Source of the DNA: Pseudomonadota bacterium
Lineage (GTDB): Bacteria > Pseudomonadota > Gammaproteobacteria > Xanthomonadales > Xanthomonadaceae
Length of the DNA: 64,000 bases
Assembly: GCA_021821195.1 (NCBI GenBank)
Contig: JAKACT010000003.1
Coordinates: 1 to 64,000, forward strand
Reading direction: 5' to 3'
Part shown: one piece after another, positions 1 to 8,134 of the stretch
How positions within the stretch are numbered: the first letter of the stretch is position 1
How the letters are laid out: each line of letters opens with the position of its first letter
Position numbers and translations under genes: made by a program
Notes under the pieces: model-generated
Seen by the model: only the letters and a program-made list of their open reading frames with translations
Database searches by the model: none
Told to the model about the DNA's origin: nothing

Positions 1-132
1 CTCGCCGCTGGCGTTCTCGCCGCATGGGGGATCCTGCTGCAACCTGCGCTTGGGGCAGTGCTCATGTCGCTGAGCACCGTCGTTGTGGCAATCAATGCGC
101 AGTTGTTGCGCCGGGCGGTGCGGTCCCGATGA
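1..132 (+). CDS. Heavy-metal P-type ATPase, C-terminal end only
   Basis: Frame 1 is open from the window edge to TGA at 130-132 and gives 43 residues. They contain [20 protein letters not shown] followed by LLRR, the usual last transmembrane helix and tail of P1B-type (copper/heavy-metal exporting) ATPases. The full protein would couple ATP hydrolysis to metal export across the inner membrane. The metal-binding, phosphorylation and ATP-binding domains lie outside the window, so the substrate cannot be told. It ends 19 bp before the acetate kinase start. Confidence 0.8.
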   Translation, partial: LAAGVLAAWGILLQPALGAVLMSLSTVVVAINAQLLRRAVRSR

Positions 133-151
133 ACATGACCTGGCGACAACT

Positions 152-1255
152 ATGACCACGCGCCGGCTTTTGGCACTCAACGTTGGCTCGTCCACCCTCA
201 AGGGCGCGTCCTACCTGTTGAACGCTGAGGTGCCGGGCGCACAGCCTCGCGTCGTCGAGCGCTCCCGGGTCGAGATTTCAGTCGGCCCGGATGCGCAAGA
301 GCGCCTTGCCACCCTGCTCGAAACCTTGTCGGAAACGGCGGCCGGCCCTGAGGTGGTGGTCCACCGGATCGTGCACGGCGGTGACCTTCACGAGTCCCGT
401 GAGCTCGACGAAGCTGTGCTCGCGAAACTGGATGCATTGGTGCCGTTCGCGCCCTTGCACCAGCCGCTCGCACTCGCCTTCGCGCGCGCCGCGCGGCTGC
501 GATGGCTGCAAGCCCGCCAGGGCGTGGCCTTCGACACCGACTTTCACGCCTCACTCGCCCCCTGGAGCCGGCGTCTACCCATCCCCGAAGCATGGGATGC
601 GCTGGGTATCCGCCGCTACGGTTTCCATGGGCTTGCCTTTGCCTCCGCGCTGCGGATCGTCGCCAGCCACGACGCCGGAATCCTGCAGAGCCGCGCCGTC
701 TTCGCGCATCTGGGCGGTGGCTGCAGCGTCTGCGCCGTCGAAGGTGGTCGGAGCCGCGACACCACCATGGCGCTCACTCCGCTGGGTGGAATCCCGAGCC
801 CTACCCGCTCCGGGGATCTCGATCCCGGTGCGTTGCTTTATCTGCTCCGGCACGAAGGTCTGGATGCGCAGACGCTTGAAGAGGGTCTGTCCCGCGCTGC
901 CGGCCTTGCCGGCATTGCCGGGCATGGCGACATGCGCATGCTGCTCGCCGACCCCGACCCCCAGGCGCAGCTTGCCGTGGAGCTGTTCGCAGTCCGGATT
1001 GCGCAGTCCATCGCGGCCATGGCCACGGCAATCGGGGGCGTTGACCATGTGGTCTTTTCCGGCGGCATCGGCCATCGCGCGCCCGGCCTGCGTGCTCGCA
1101 TCGTCGCGCGCCTGGGCTGGCTTGGTCTGGCGCTGGCGTCTCGCGACAACGATGCAGGAGCCATACGGATCGATGGCGGGAGTGGGCCGGCGATCTGGAA
1201 CGTCGCGATCGATGAGGAACGCGAGCTGGCTGAATCGGCACTGGCCTGGCTGTAG
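152..1255 (+). CDS. ackA: Acetate kinase
   Basis: Cytoplasmic acetate kinase, interconverting acetate + ATP and acetyl phosphate + ADP. Family motifs appear in order: NVGSSTLK near residue 10, a VHGG segment, FDTDFHASL, YGFHG, the HLGGG...DTTMALTPLGG block with TRSGDLDP, and FSGGIG near the C terminus. I chose ATG at 152 because the family begins only a few residues before NxGSSxLK; the frame is open upstream (first ATG at 83) but that part does not resemble the family. At 367 residues it is shorter than the usual ~400. No pta (phosphotransacetylase) neighbour is visible. It converges on the ATP-grasp-like gene at 1291. Confidence 0.9.
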   Translation: MTTRRLLALNVGSSTLKGASYLLNAEVPGAQPRVVERSRVEISVGPDAQERLATLLETLSETAAGPEVVVHRIVHGGDLHESRELDEAVLAKLDALVPFAPLHQPLALAFARAARLRWLQARQGVAFDTDFHASLAPWSRRLPIPEAWDALGIRRYGFHGLAFASALRIVASHDAGILQSRAVFAHLGGGCSVCAVEGGRSRDTTMALTPLGGIPSPTRSGDLDPGALLYLLRHEGLDAQTLEEGLSRAAGLAGIAGHGDMRMLLADPDPQAQLAVELFAVRIAQSIAAMATAIGGVDHVVFSGGIGHRAPGLRARIVARLGWLGLALASRDNDAGAIRIDGGSGPAIWNVAIDEERELAESALAWL

Positions 1256-1290
1256 TCCACGGCATATCTCCAGGGCGGCTCCAGTCAGGA

Positions 1291-2049
1291 TTACTCGTCG
1301 ATTAGGGGCGTCGTGAGCACCGCTGCGAATCCACCACCCGGGGTGCGCATGTTCGTGGTTTGGCCCTGATAAAGCCGGGCCGCGAACAACAGCACACCCG
1401 CCTCGGACGCGAAGCAGCGCACATCCGCCTTGAGGGACTGGCCCCCATGCACGATCCGCATGCTCGGTGGCGCGAAGGTTTGTGCGATGTAGGTCGCCGA
1501 CGCCATCGACTCCCACGTTCGCTTGGTGAGCTTGTCACCTCGATAGCTGCCGCGACTGCCGAACCCTGCCGCAGGCTTGAAAAAGTAACTGTTGCGGGCT
1601 GCCCATAGCGCATCTCGGTTCCCAGGCACGACTTCAAACGTGGGCGGAATTACTTGGGCCAGCAGAGTCGTCGAATCTGCATCAACCCCAAATCCTTCGA
1701 GCAGATCTGGATCTCCGAGCACGGTAAGGTTGCGCTTGTCCGCGAAAAGCGCGTGCGCACGCGGATGCGGGGTGAGTGCGACGCTCCCCGCTAGGTAAGC
1801 CTGCCGAAGGTCTGCATGCGAGGCTTCTTCAAGGGCGAAATCAGTCAGCCGGTTGTAGACCAGGTCGATCCGACCGTTGGCATCTGCAAGCCCGCCTGGC
1901 CCAAAGCGGAGTTCTTCCGGCGCGCGTATCACGCAGTCCACGCCATGCTCCCGGAATGCGGCAGCGTACAGTTCGAACTCAGGGTAAAGGAACTGCTCCC
2001 ATGGGACGCTGTCCACGATGGCCAAGCGCGCAGGCGCGCGGCCTGCCAT
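1291..2049 (-). pseudogene. ATP-grasp-like protein, apparently lacking its N terminus
   Basis: 252 codons resembling uncharacterised ATP-grasp-type proteins: an ARLAIVDSVPWEQFLYPEF segment, then a nucleotide-binding-like block with FFKPAAGFGSRGSYRGDKL, a LKADVRC strand, and YQGQTTNMRTPGGGFA near the C terminus. In similar proteins, as I recall them, the IVD...PEF segment is preceded by more sequence, so the gene looks 5'-truncated. Its first ATG overlaps the start codon of the divergent IS110 transposase inside a palindromic ATGCAT, which suggests that insertion removed the N terminus. It could instead be a short intact gene. Substrate unknown; subfamily assignment is weak. Confidence 0.5.
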
Positions 2050-3106
2050 GCATGCTACGACCGTTGCGGTTGATCTTGCAAAAGACGTATTCGAGCTGGC
2101 ATTTGCCGATGGCCAGGGTCGGGTGATCGAACGGAAACGGCTGACGCGGCGGGCGTTTGCCCGCGCGTTCGAGCAGCGGCCGCCGCTGCGGATCGTGATG
2201 GAAGCCTGCGGCAGCGCGCACCACTGGGCGCGGCGCTTCGTGCGGCAGGGGCACGCGGTGCGGCTGCTGCCGGCCAGCGACGTGCGCCCTTACGTGCGTG
2301 GCAACAAGACCGATCGCAACGATGCATCCGGCATCCTCGAGGCCGACCGCTGCGGCGGCATCGCCAGCGTGCCGGTGAAGACGCCGGAGCAGCAGGCCAT
2401 CCAGGCGCAGCACCGGTTGCGCGAGCATCTCAAGCGCGAGCGCACGGCGACGATCAATCTGCTGCGCGGCGTGCTCCGCGAGTTCGGCATCGTCATCGCA
2501 CAGGGCGCGGCCAGGGTGCCGGCGCAAGTGCGCGACGCGCTGGAGGACGGCGACAACGATCTGCCGATGCCGTTGCGGCACAGCCTGGGCGAGCAGCTGC
2601 AGCGGCTGCTGCACATCCAGGCAGACATGCGGGCCATCGAACAACGGCTCGACGAGTACGCGCAGCGCGATGTCGCCGTGCAGCGCTACCAGCGCGTGCC
2701 GGGGGTGGGATTGTTGACCTCGACCGCGCTGCGTGCGGGAGCCGGCGATCTGTCGCGATTCAAGAGCGGTCGCCAGTTGTCGGCGTGGCTGGGCCTGACC
2801 CCGCGCGAGCATTCCTCGGGCCAGCAGCGACGGCTGGGGCGGATGACCAAACGCGGCGATGCCTACCTGCGCACCTTGTTCATCCACGGCGCCCGCGCGG
2901 TGTTGCAGGGCGCGCGGCTCAAGCACAAACGCGGCCAGCCGCTGGATCCGCTGCAGGCCTGGGCGCTGGGCGTGCAGGACAAGCGCGGCCACAACAAGGC
3001 GGCCTGCGCGCTGGCCAACAAGCTGGCGCGGCGGCTGTGGGCAATGGAGCACCACGGCAAGCCCTTCGATGCACACCACGTCAGCCGGCAACCGCTCGCC
3101 GCCTGA
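2048..3106 (+). CDS. IS110-family transposase (DEDD recombinase)
   Basis: 352-residue recombinase. The N-terminal DEDD domain begins ATTVAVDLAKDVFELA and has the expected acidic tetrad at about D9, E52 (MEACGSAHHW), D89 and D92 (KTDRND). The C-terminal transposase_20-type domain has SGRQLSAWLGLTPRE, SSG, RLGRMTKRGD and YLRTLFIHGARA. I start it at ATG 2048, where family similarity begins; the frame is open upstream to 2018 but that is host-like sequence. No frameshift is seen, so it may be active. IS110 elements insert by RNA-guided recombination with a structured bridge RNA from a non-coding end. Confidence 0.92.
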   Translation: MHATTVAVDLAKDVFELAFADGQGRVIERKRLTRRAFARAFEQRPPLRIVMEACGSAHHWARRFVRQGHAVRLLPASDVRPYVRGNKTDRNDASGILEADRCGGIASVPVKTPEQQAIQAQHRLREHLKRERTATINLLRGVLREFGIVIAQGAARVPAQVRDALEDGDNDLPMPLRHSLGEQLQRLLHIQADMRAIEQRLDEYAQRDVAVQRYQRVPGVGLLTSTALRAGAGDLSRFKSGRQLSAWLGLTPREHSSGQQRRLGRMTKRGDAYLRTLFIHGARAVLQGARLKHKRGQPLDPLQAWALGVQDKRGHNKAACALANKLARRLWAMEHHGKPFDAHHVSRQPLAA

Positions 3107-3250
3107 CCCGCCACTTCACCGTTCCACCCGATCAGGCATTGCCGGAAACATCTTGCTCATGGCGAAGGGTTCGGTCCCGAAGCGGAACACGCCGATAACA
3201 ATGCCGGCCCACGAGGCCGCTTGAACGATAGGCACCCGCTTCGCGACTTC
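3107..3250 (+). other. Non-coding flank of the IS110 transposase; possible bridge-RNA region
   Basis: 144 bases between the transposase stop and the IS3 orfA remnant with no convincing gene. Short frames run on both strands but none matches a family I recognise. By position this is where IS1111-type elements carry their guide (bridge) RNA. No RNA fold was computed, so the RNA is an inference from element layout only. Confidence 0.3.
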
Positions 3251-3251
3251 C

Positions 3252-3413
3252 ATGATGTGGCCTGGGGTGAGCTGTGCCCAGGTGGCCCGGGAGCTCGGGG
3301 TCCGGGACAACTTGCTGACCCGTTGGAAGCGGGAAGCCCAGAGCCAGGGCAAGGTGGCCTTCAGCGGCACCGGGACGCCTCGGGATGAGGAACTTGTGCA
3401 ACTCAAGCGGCGC
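3252..3413 (+). pseudogene. IS3-family OrfA transposase remnant
   Basis: The translation contains AQVARELGVRDNLLTRWKRE followed by GKVAFSGTGTPRDEEL and VQLKRR. This is the helix-turn-helix and linker of IS3-type OrfA proteins, which normally read 'VARELGVSxNxLxRWxRE...FxGxGxPRDEEL'. The N-terminal part and everything after LKRR are missing, and there is no OrfB. The fragment is a dead leftover of an older insertion beside the IS110 element. The rest of the gap to 3550 (3414-3550) shows nothing beyond the leader of the next gene. Confidence 0.7.
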
Positions 3414-3550
3414 AGGAATGAACAGTGCCAGCCGTACGGCGGCGGCGCCAGTCCGGGAAACAGCATCGCAACCGCATGTCGATGCATTCCGTCGTTTCCA
3501 CACTCGCTATAGACTGGCACCCGGGAAAGTAAAGGGCGAGAAACGCCACG

Positions 3551-4810
3551 ATGTCCTCCATCCGACGCATTCCGGCGGCCAGCCTGCGGACCGGCATGTA
3601 TCTGCACAAAATCGGCGGCTCCTGGCTCAGTCATCCGTTCCTGCGCAACAGTTTCCTGCTGGTGAATCCGGAAGACGTGCGCCGCATTGTCGAGGCCGGC
3701 ATCGACAGTGTCTGGATCGATGAATCCCGGGGCGATGCGCTGCAGGACGTGGAGGCGATCGGGGAGGCTCCCTACGCGAATGCGACGGATGCCGGCACGG
3801 GCCGACCGGACCTGCCGGAGACCGGGGCATCATCCGCGCCAGCTACTGCCGCCTTGCGCGCGCGGGCAACGGCCGGGGATGTCCCGCTGGAGGCGGAACT
3901 GGCGCGCGCGCGCGACATCTGCCTCGCCGGCAAGGCGCAGGTGGAGGAAATGTTCGCCGAGCTGCGGCTCGGCAAGACGGTCAGCCAGGAATCCGTGCTG
4001 CCACTGGTCGATGAGATCGCCGCTTCGGTCTGGCGCAACCCCGCCGCGCTGATCAGCGTGGCTCGCCTGAAGACCCACGACGACTACAGCTACCTGCATT
4101 CGGTGGCGGTCTCCGCGCTGATGCTGGTACTGGCCCGCCAGTTGAAGCTGGACGAACGGCTGGTGCGCATCGCCGGGATCGGCGGGCTGATGCACGACAT
4201 TGGCAAGGCGTTCATGCCGCTGGAGATCCTCAACAAGCCGGGGCGCCTGACCGACGAGGAGTTCGAGGTCATGAAGCAGCACTCCGGCGCGGGCGCGCAG
4301 GCGCTGCAGGACGGCGGCTGCGAAGCGGACGTGGTCGACATCGTCCTGCACCACCACGAACGCATGGACGGCCGCGGCCATCCGCACGGCCTGCGCGAAG
4401 ACGAGATCTCGCTGCTGGCGCGGATGGGTGCGGTATGCGATGTCTATGACGCAGTGACTTCGGTGCGCCCGTACAGGCGCCCGTGGGATCCGGCGATGGC
4501 GATGCGCGAGATGGCGCGCTGGGACGGACATTTCGATACCCGGGTCTTCAATGCCTTCGTGAAGTCGGTGGGCATCTATCCGGTCGGCTCGCTGGTCAGG
4601 CTTGCCTCCGAGCGCCTGGCGGTGATCCTCGAGCCCGGCGTCGATTCGTTGCTCAAGCCGACGGTGCGCGCCTTCTACTCGATCCGCTCGCGCGAGAAGA
4701 TCCTGCCGCAGACCATCGACCTGGCGGCTGGCGATTGCCGGGACAGCATCGTTTCCCCGGAAAGCCCGGAGCAATGGGGCCTGGGCAACCTCGAGGCACT
4801 CTGGCTGTGA
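3551..4810 (+). CDS. HD-GYP domain c-di-GMP phosphodiesterase with DUF3391
   Basis: 419 residues. Residues 1-70 (IRRIPAASLRTGMYLHKIGGSW) match the DUF3391 domain often found before HD-GYP. The HD core follows: HSVAVSALML, GGLMHDIGKA with the HD pair at about 215-216, LNKPGRLTDEEFEVMKQHS, HHHERMDGRG and DVYDAVTS. The metal-binding histidines and aspartates look intact, but the signature GYP is GHP (GRGHPHG). Family role: hydrolysis of c-di-GMP, lowering the signal that blocks motility. The next gene starts inside its stop codon (GTGA overlap), so the two are probably co-translated. Confidence 0.88.
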   Translation: MSSIRRIPAASLRTGMYLHKIGGSWLSHPFLRNSFLLVNPEDVRRIVEAGIDSVWIDESRGDALQDVEAIGEAPYANATDAGTGRPDLPETGASSAPATAALRARATAGDVPLEAELARARDICLAGKAQVEEMFAELRLGKTVSQESVLPLVDEIAASVWRNPAALISVARLKTHDDYSYLHSVAVSALMLVLARQLKLDERLVRIAGIGGLMHDIGKAFMPLEILNKPGRLTDEEFEVMKQHSGAGAQALQDGGCEADVVDIVLHHHERMDGRGHPHGLREDEISLLARMGAVCDVYDAVTSVRPYRRPWDPAMAMREMARWDGHFDTRVFNAFVKSVGIYPVGSLVRLASERLAVILEPGVDSLLKPTVRAFYSIRSREKILPQTIDLAAGDCRDSIVSPESPEQWGLGNLEALWL

Positions 4811-6567
4811 GCACCCTGCCCTTGGCCGAAGGAACGATGGGGGCCGGGTCCAGGCAGTCCGAGATCTATCGCCTCGGCGCCAGCGGCCCCAGCCTGAACT
4901 CGGTGCTGGCCGGCGTGGATGGCACCACCCGCAAGCTTGCCCTGCTGCACATCGACGTCGACGGCATCGGCGCGATCAACGCCACCCTGGGCGAAAACAT
5001 CGTCGAGCAGGCGCTGCGGGTGGTTGCCCGCCGGCTGGTGCAAGCGGTGCCCGACGACGCATGGCTGTGGCGGCTGGGCAGCGAGGAATTCGTCGCCGCG
5101 GTCGCCTATCGCGAGGGCGAAAGCGACGGCGAGGCGCTGGCCGAACGGCTGCGCGAAGCGTTCGACGCGCCGGTGCAAGTGCAGCCATTCGTGCTCGACG
5201 TGACGTTGTCGATCGGCATCGCGGTCTATCCCGAGCACGCGCACGACGCCGCCGCGCTGCTGGTGGCGGCCGAGCAGACCATGCGCCGCGCCAAACGCAG
5301 CGGGCCGGGCGGACAGGCGGTATTCGTGCCGGAGGCCCTGCCCGAGCAGGCGGGCGATCCCGGCCGCGAGCCGCTTGGCCACCGCTTCGTGGACGCCATC
5401 GCGCAGAGCGAATTCCGGCTGTATTACCAGCCGGTGGTGAGCGCGCAGGACGGCAGCATCGTGGCCTGCAGTTCCCTGCTGCGCTGGCACAACACGCAGG
5501 AAGGCGTGCTGCGCGCCAACCGCATCCTGCCGGCGGTGGAACGCGCGGGCCTGGCCGGCGCGGTGGGCCTGTGGACGATCGAGACCGCGATCGGGCAGGT
5601 GCAGCGCTGGCGCGGCATGGGCATCGACTACCTCAACGCCTCGGTGCCGCTGGAAGGCGTGCTGCTCAGCCGCGGCGAATGCCTGGACTTGGTCGGCGAG
5701 CTATTGCACCGCTACGACGTGGCCGGCGCGGCGATCGAATTCGAAGTCTCCGAATCGGTGCTGACGCTGGATGCGCCGCACGTGGCCGCCAACCTGGCCG
5801 GGTTGCGGGCGATGGGCGCGGTGCTCACCCTCGGCGACTTCGGCATGCGCGGGCTGAGCCTGGCCACGCTGGCGCAGTTCCCGCTGGACCGGCTCAAGAT
5901 CGACCGCAGCTTCCTGCGCAACATCACCACCAACCCACGCAGCGCGGCGCTGGTGCGCGGCATCATCGCGATGGGCCACCAACTGGGCATGACGCTGGTG
6001 GCCAAGGGCGTGGAAACCGATGCCGAGCTGGGCTTCCTGCGCCGCAACCACTGCGACTTCTTCCAAGGCTACCTGTTCAGCCCGCCGCTGCCCGGCACCG
6101 ACATCGACGAACTGCTGCGCCAGCGCTTCCTGTTGCCGCATGTGTTCCAGGACAGCGCGTCGATGCAACCCACCCGCACCCTGCTGCTGCTCGACGACGA
6201 GGAGAACGTGCTGCGCTCGCTGGTGCGCCTGCTGCGCCGCGACGGCTACCGCCTGCTGGCGGCGGGCAGCGTCAGCGAGGCCTTCGACCTGTTGGCGCGC
6301 AACGACGTGCAGGTGGTGCTGTCCGACCAGCGCATGCCGGACATGAGCGGCACCGAATTCCTCGCCCGCGTGCGCGACCTCTATCCGGACACGGTGCGGC
6401 TGGCGCTGTCCGGCTATACCGACCTGGAAACGATCAGCCAGGCCATCAACCAAGACGCGGCCTACCGCTTCCTGATCAAGCCTTGGGACGATGCCGACCT
6501 GCGCGAACACGTGCGCGCGGCATTCCGGCTGGTGGAGCAGCGCCGCAACGGCGGCCACCGCGAATAG
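4807..6567 (+). CDS. Degenerate GGDEF-EAL protein with C-terminal receiver domain (RavR-like)
   Basis: 586 residues from GTG 4807, which overlaps the previous stop; ATG 4837 with an AAGGA just upstream is the alternative. Order: GGDEF-like (LLHIDVDGIGAINATLGEN, then GSEEF instead of GGDEF), EAL-like, then a CheY-type receiver beginning TRTLLLLDDEEN with LSDQRMPDMSG, LSGYTD and FLIKPW. The EAL part has lost key residues: ACSSLLRW for xxEALLRW, GDFG for DDFG, AKGVET for AEGVET. The receiver keeps its aspartates and lysine. Catalysis is therefore unlikely; a binding or scaffolding role is inferred. Domain order recalls RavR of Xanthomonas. It converges on the histidine kinase at 6582, 14 bp away. 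Confidence 0.85.
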   Translation: MSTLPLAEGTMGAGSRQSEIYRLGASGPSLNSVLAGVDGTTRKLALLHIDVDGIGAINATLGENIVEQALRVVARRLVQAVPDDAWLWRLGSEEFVAAVAYREGESDGEALAERLREAFDAPVQVQPFVLDVTLSIGIAVYPEHAHDAAALLVAAEQTMRRAKRSGPGGQAVFVPEALPEQAGDPGREPLGHRFVDAIAQSEFRLYYQPVVSAQDGSIVACSSLLRWHNTQEGVLRANRILPAVERAGLAGAVGLWTIETAIGQVQRWRGMGIDYLNASVPLEGVLLSRGECLDLVGELLHRYDVAGAAIEFEVSESVLTLDAPHVAANLAGLRAMGAVLTLGDFGMRGLSLATLAQFPLDRLKIDRSFLRNITTNPRSAALVRGIIAMGHQLGMTLVAKGVETDAELGFLRRNHCDFFQGYLFSPPLPGTDIDELLRQRFLLPHVFQDSASMQPTRTLLLLDDEENVLRSLVRLLRRDGYRLLAAGSVSEAFDLLARNDVQVVLSDQRMPDMSGTEFLARVRDLYPDTVRLALSGYTDLETISQAINQDAAYRFLIKPWDDADLREHVRAAFRLVEQRRNGGHRE

Positions 6568-6581
6568 CGCGGCCGAACGGT

Positions 6582-7802
6582 TCAGGCGGCTGGCGCCGGC
6601 GTACCTGCGCGCGGCTGGCGGATCGGCAGGACCACCCGGAAGGTACTGCCCTGCCCCACCCGGCTGGACACGTCGATGCGGCCGTGGTGCTTGGCGATGA
6701 TGCCGTAGGAAATCGCCAGCCCCAGCCCGGTGCCACGGCCGATCGGCTTGGTGGTGAAGAACGGGTCGAACAGGTGCGGCAACGCCTCCGGCGGGATGCC
6801 GCAGCCGCTGTCGGTGATGCTGATCCACGCTTCTTGGTCGTCGCAACCGCTGGCCAGCTCGATGGTGCCGCGCTGTTCGATGGCCTGGCCGGCGTTGAGC
6901 AGCAGGTTCAGGAACACCTGGTTGATCTCCGAGGCCAGGCATTCCACCGGCGGCAGGCTGCCGTAGTGTTTTTCCAGCCGGATCTTGTACTTGAGGTCGT
7001 TCCAGACGATGTTGAGGGTGGAATCCAGTCCCTGCAGCAGGTCGGCCGGCTGCATCTTCTGGTCGCGGCCCACCCGCGAGAAATCCTTCAGGTCCTGCAC
7101 GATCTTGGTCACGCGCTCGATGCCCTCGCGCGATTCCCTTAGCAGGTTGGGCAGGTCGCCGACGATGTAGTCGATGTCCAGCCGCTGGCGCGCCTGCAGC
7201 AGCTCCTCGCGGCGCGCAGCCGGGTCTTCCGAGAACAGCGCCTCGTGGTACTTCTGCACCAGCGCCAGCAGCGCGGTGGAATAGTCCTGCAGGGTACCGA
7301 GGTTGGAGCCAACGTAACCGATCGGGTTGTTGATTTCGTGGGCCACGCCGGCCGCGAGTTGGCCGATCGAGGCCATCTTCTCCGACTGCAGCAGCTGTTC
7401 CTGGGTGCTGGCCAGGCGGTCGACCGTACGCTGCAACTCCTCGTACTGCCGCCGTCGTTCGTCGCGTTCGCTTATGTCCAGCACCACCATGAAGCAGTGG
7501 CCGCCGTGCGGGGCGTGGCCGCAATGGATCTCCAGCGTCAACGGCGCTGCCGCTGGCGGGCGCACCGCGCCGTGCCAATGGCCGTGCCGGACCGATTCGG
7601 CCCAGTCCTGATCGGACATCATCGCCACCAGCGACTCCGGGCCACTACCCGGCGCCAGTTTCCCGGCCAGCGCCAGCGCCGCCGGATTGGCGGCATGCAC
7701 GGTGCGGTTGCCGTCCAGGAACAGGACGGGGAACCTCACCGTGCTGGCGGCCCAGATGGCGTCGTCGCTCCACAGGGAGGACGGCGCGGCGTCCATGTTC
7801 AT
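6582..7802 (-). CDS. PAS-type sensor histidine kinase, co-translated with flgMN
   Basis: 406 residues. An N-terminal PAS-like sensor (about 10-115) is followed by a coiled region, the H-box GVAHEINNPIGY with phospho-acceptor His near 155, an N-box (NQVFLNLLLNAGQ), DSGCGIPP and GRGTGLGLAIS of the ATPase domain. No transmembrane segment, so cytoplasmic. ATG at 7802 overlaps the flgN stop (ATGA), so it is the third gene of flgM-flgN-HK, read from the sigma-28 site at 8477-8503. The frame stays open upstream into flgN, but that stretch is flgN in another frame. The receiver on the convergent GGDEF-EAL protein is a candidate partner (inference from adjacency). Confidence 0.87.
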   Translation of the reverse strand: MNMDAAPSSLWSDDAIWAASTVRFPVLFLDGNRTVHAANPAALALAGKLAPGSGPESLVAMMSDQDWAESVRHGHWHGAVRPPAAAPLTLEIHCGHAPHGGHCFMVVLDISERDERRRQYEELQRTVDRLASTQEQLLQSEKMASIGQLAAGVAHEINNPIGYVGSNLGTLQDYSTALLALVQKYHEALFSEDPAARREELLQARQRLDIDYIVGDLPNLLRESREGIERVTKIVQDLKDFSRVGRDQKMQPADLLQGLDSTLNIVWNDLKYKIRLEKHYGSLPPVECLASEINQVFLNLLLNAGQAIEQRGTIELASGCDDQEAWISITDSGCGIPPEALPHLFDPFFTTKPIGRGTGLGLAISYGIIAKHHGRIDVSSRVGQGSTFRVVLPIRQPRAGTPAPAA

Positions 7803-8134
7803 CCGCTCCCCAGCCACCGGGATTGGGTCTGCGCGCTGGCGTAGCCGGCGCCGTTGTAGACGCCATTGGCCTCGCTGCGGCCAAGGTGCCGCAGCGTCCA
7901 CGCCACCTCGCGGCGACGGCGCGCCAGCAGCACCGCGTTGGCGCGGTTGAGTTCGTTCAGTTCCGAGACCCGCGCCATGTCATCGGCGCCGGCGGTGCGC
8001 TCGGCGTCGGCCAGCGCTTCCAGCTTGGCCTGCGTGGAGCGCAACAGCGCGTCCACGTCGTGCTCCAGCAAGGCGCGACGTTCGGCCTGCAGGGCAGACT
8101 CAAGCGCGTCCAGCGGATGCACGGCTAGGCTCAT
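7799..8134 (-). CDS. flgN: FlgN-type chaperone for hook-filament junction proteins
   Basis: 111 residues, mostly helical and charged (LDALESALQAERRALLEHDVDALL...LNELNRANAVLLARRRREV). This matches the FlgN family by length, composition and position after flgM. FlgN chaperones FlgK and FlgL to the export gate in the cytoplasm. Its ATG overlaps the flgM stop and its stop overlaps the histidine kinase start, both by ATGA-type overlaps, so the three genes form one tightly coupled operon. Assigned mainly by context, since FlgN proteins are poorly conserved. Confidence 0.8.
   Translation of the reverse strand: MSLAVHPLDALESALQAERRALLEHDVDALLRSTQAKLEALADAERTAGADDMARVSELNELNRANAVLLARRRREVAWTLRHLGRSEANGVYNGAGYASAQTQSRWLGSG

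Larger units (their letters stand above)
2045..3250 (+). mobile_element. IS110-family element (borders approximate)
   Basis: Contains the transposase at 2048-3106. The host-like truncated gene reaches almost to the transposase start codon, so the left non-coding end is very short, and any longer non-coding end must be on the right (3107 onward). That layout fits the IS1111 subgroup better than the long-left-end subgroup. No terminal inverted repeat or target duplication could be recognised by eye, which is usual for the family. The right border is a guess placed before the IS3 remnant. Confidence 0.6.

Noticed and set aside
1979-3091. Long open frame on the minus strand over the IS110 transposase
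   Set aside because: It is the antisense shadow of a GC-rich transposase gene; its translation is His/Arg/Gln-rich low-complexity without any family motif, and it crosses the truncated ATP-grasp-like gene.
3116-3634. Minus-strand frame with the hydrophobic-looking stretch ending in MSKMFPAMPDRVER
   Set aside because: Short, spans the IS3 remnant antisense, and matches no family I recognise; more likely chance.
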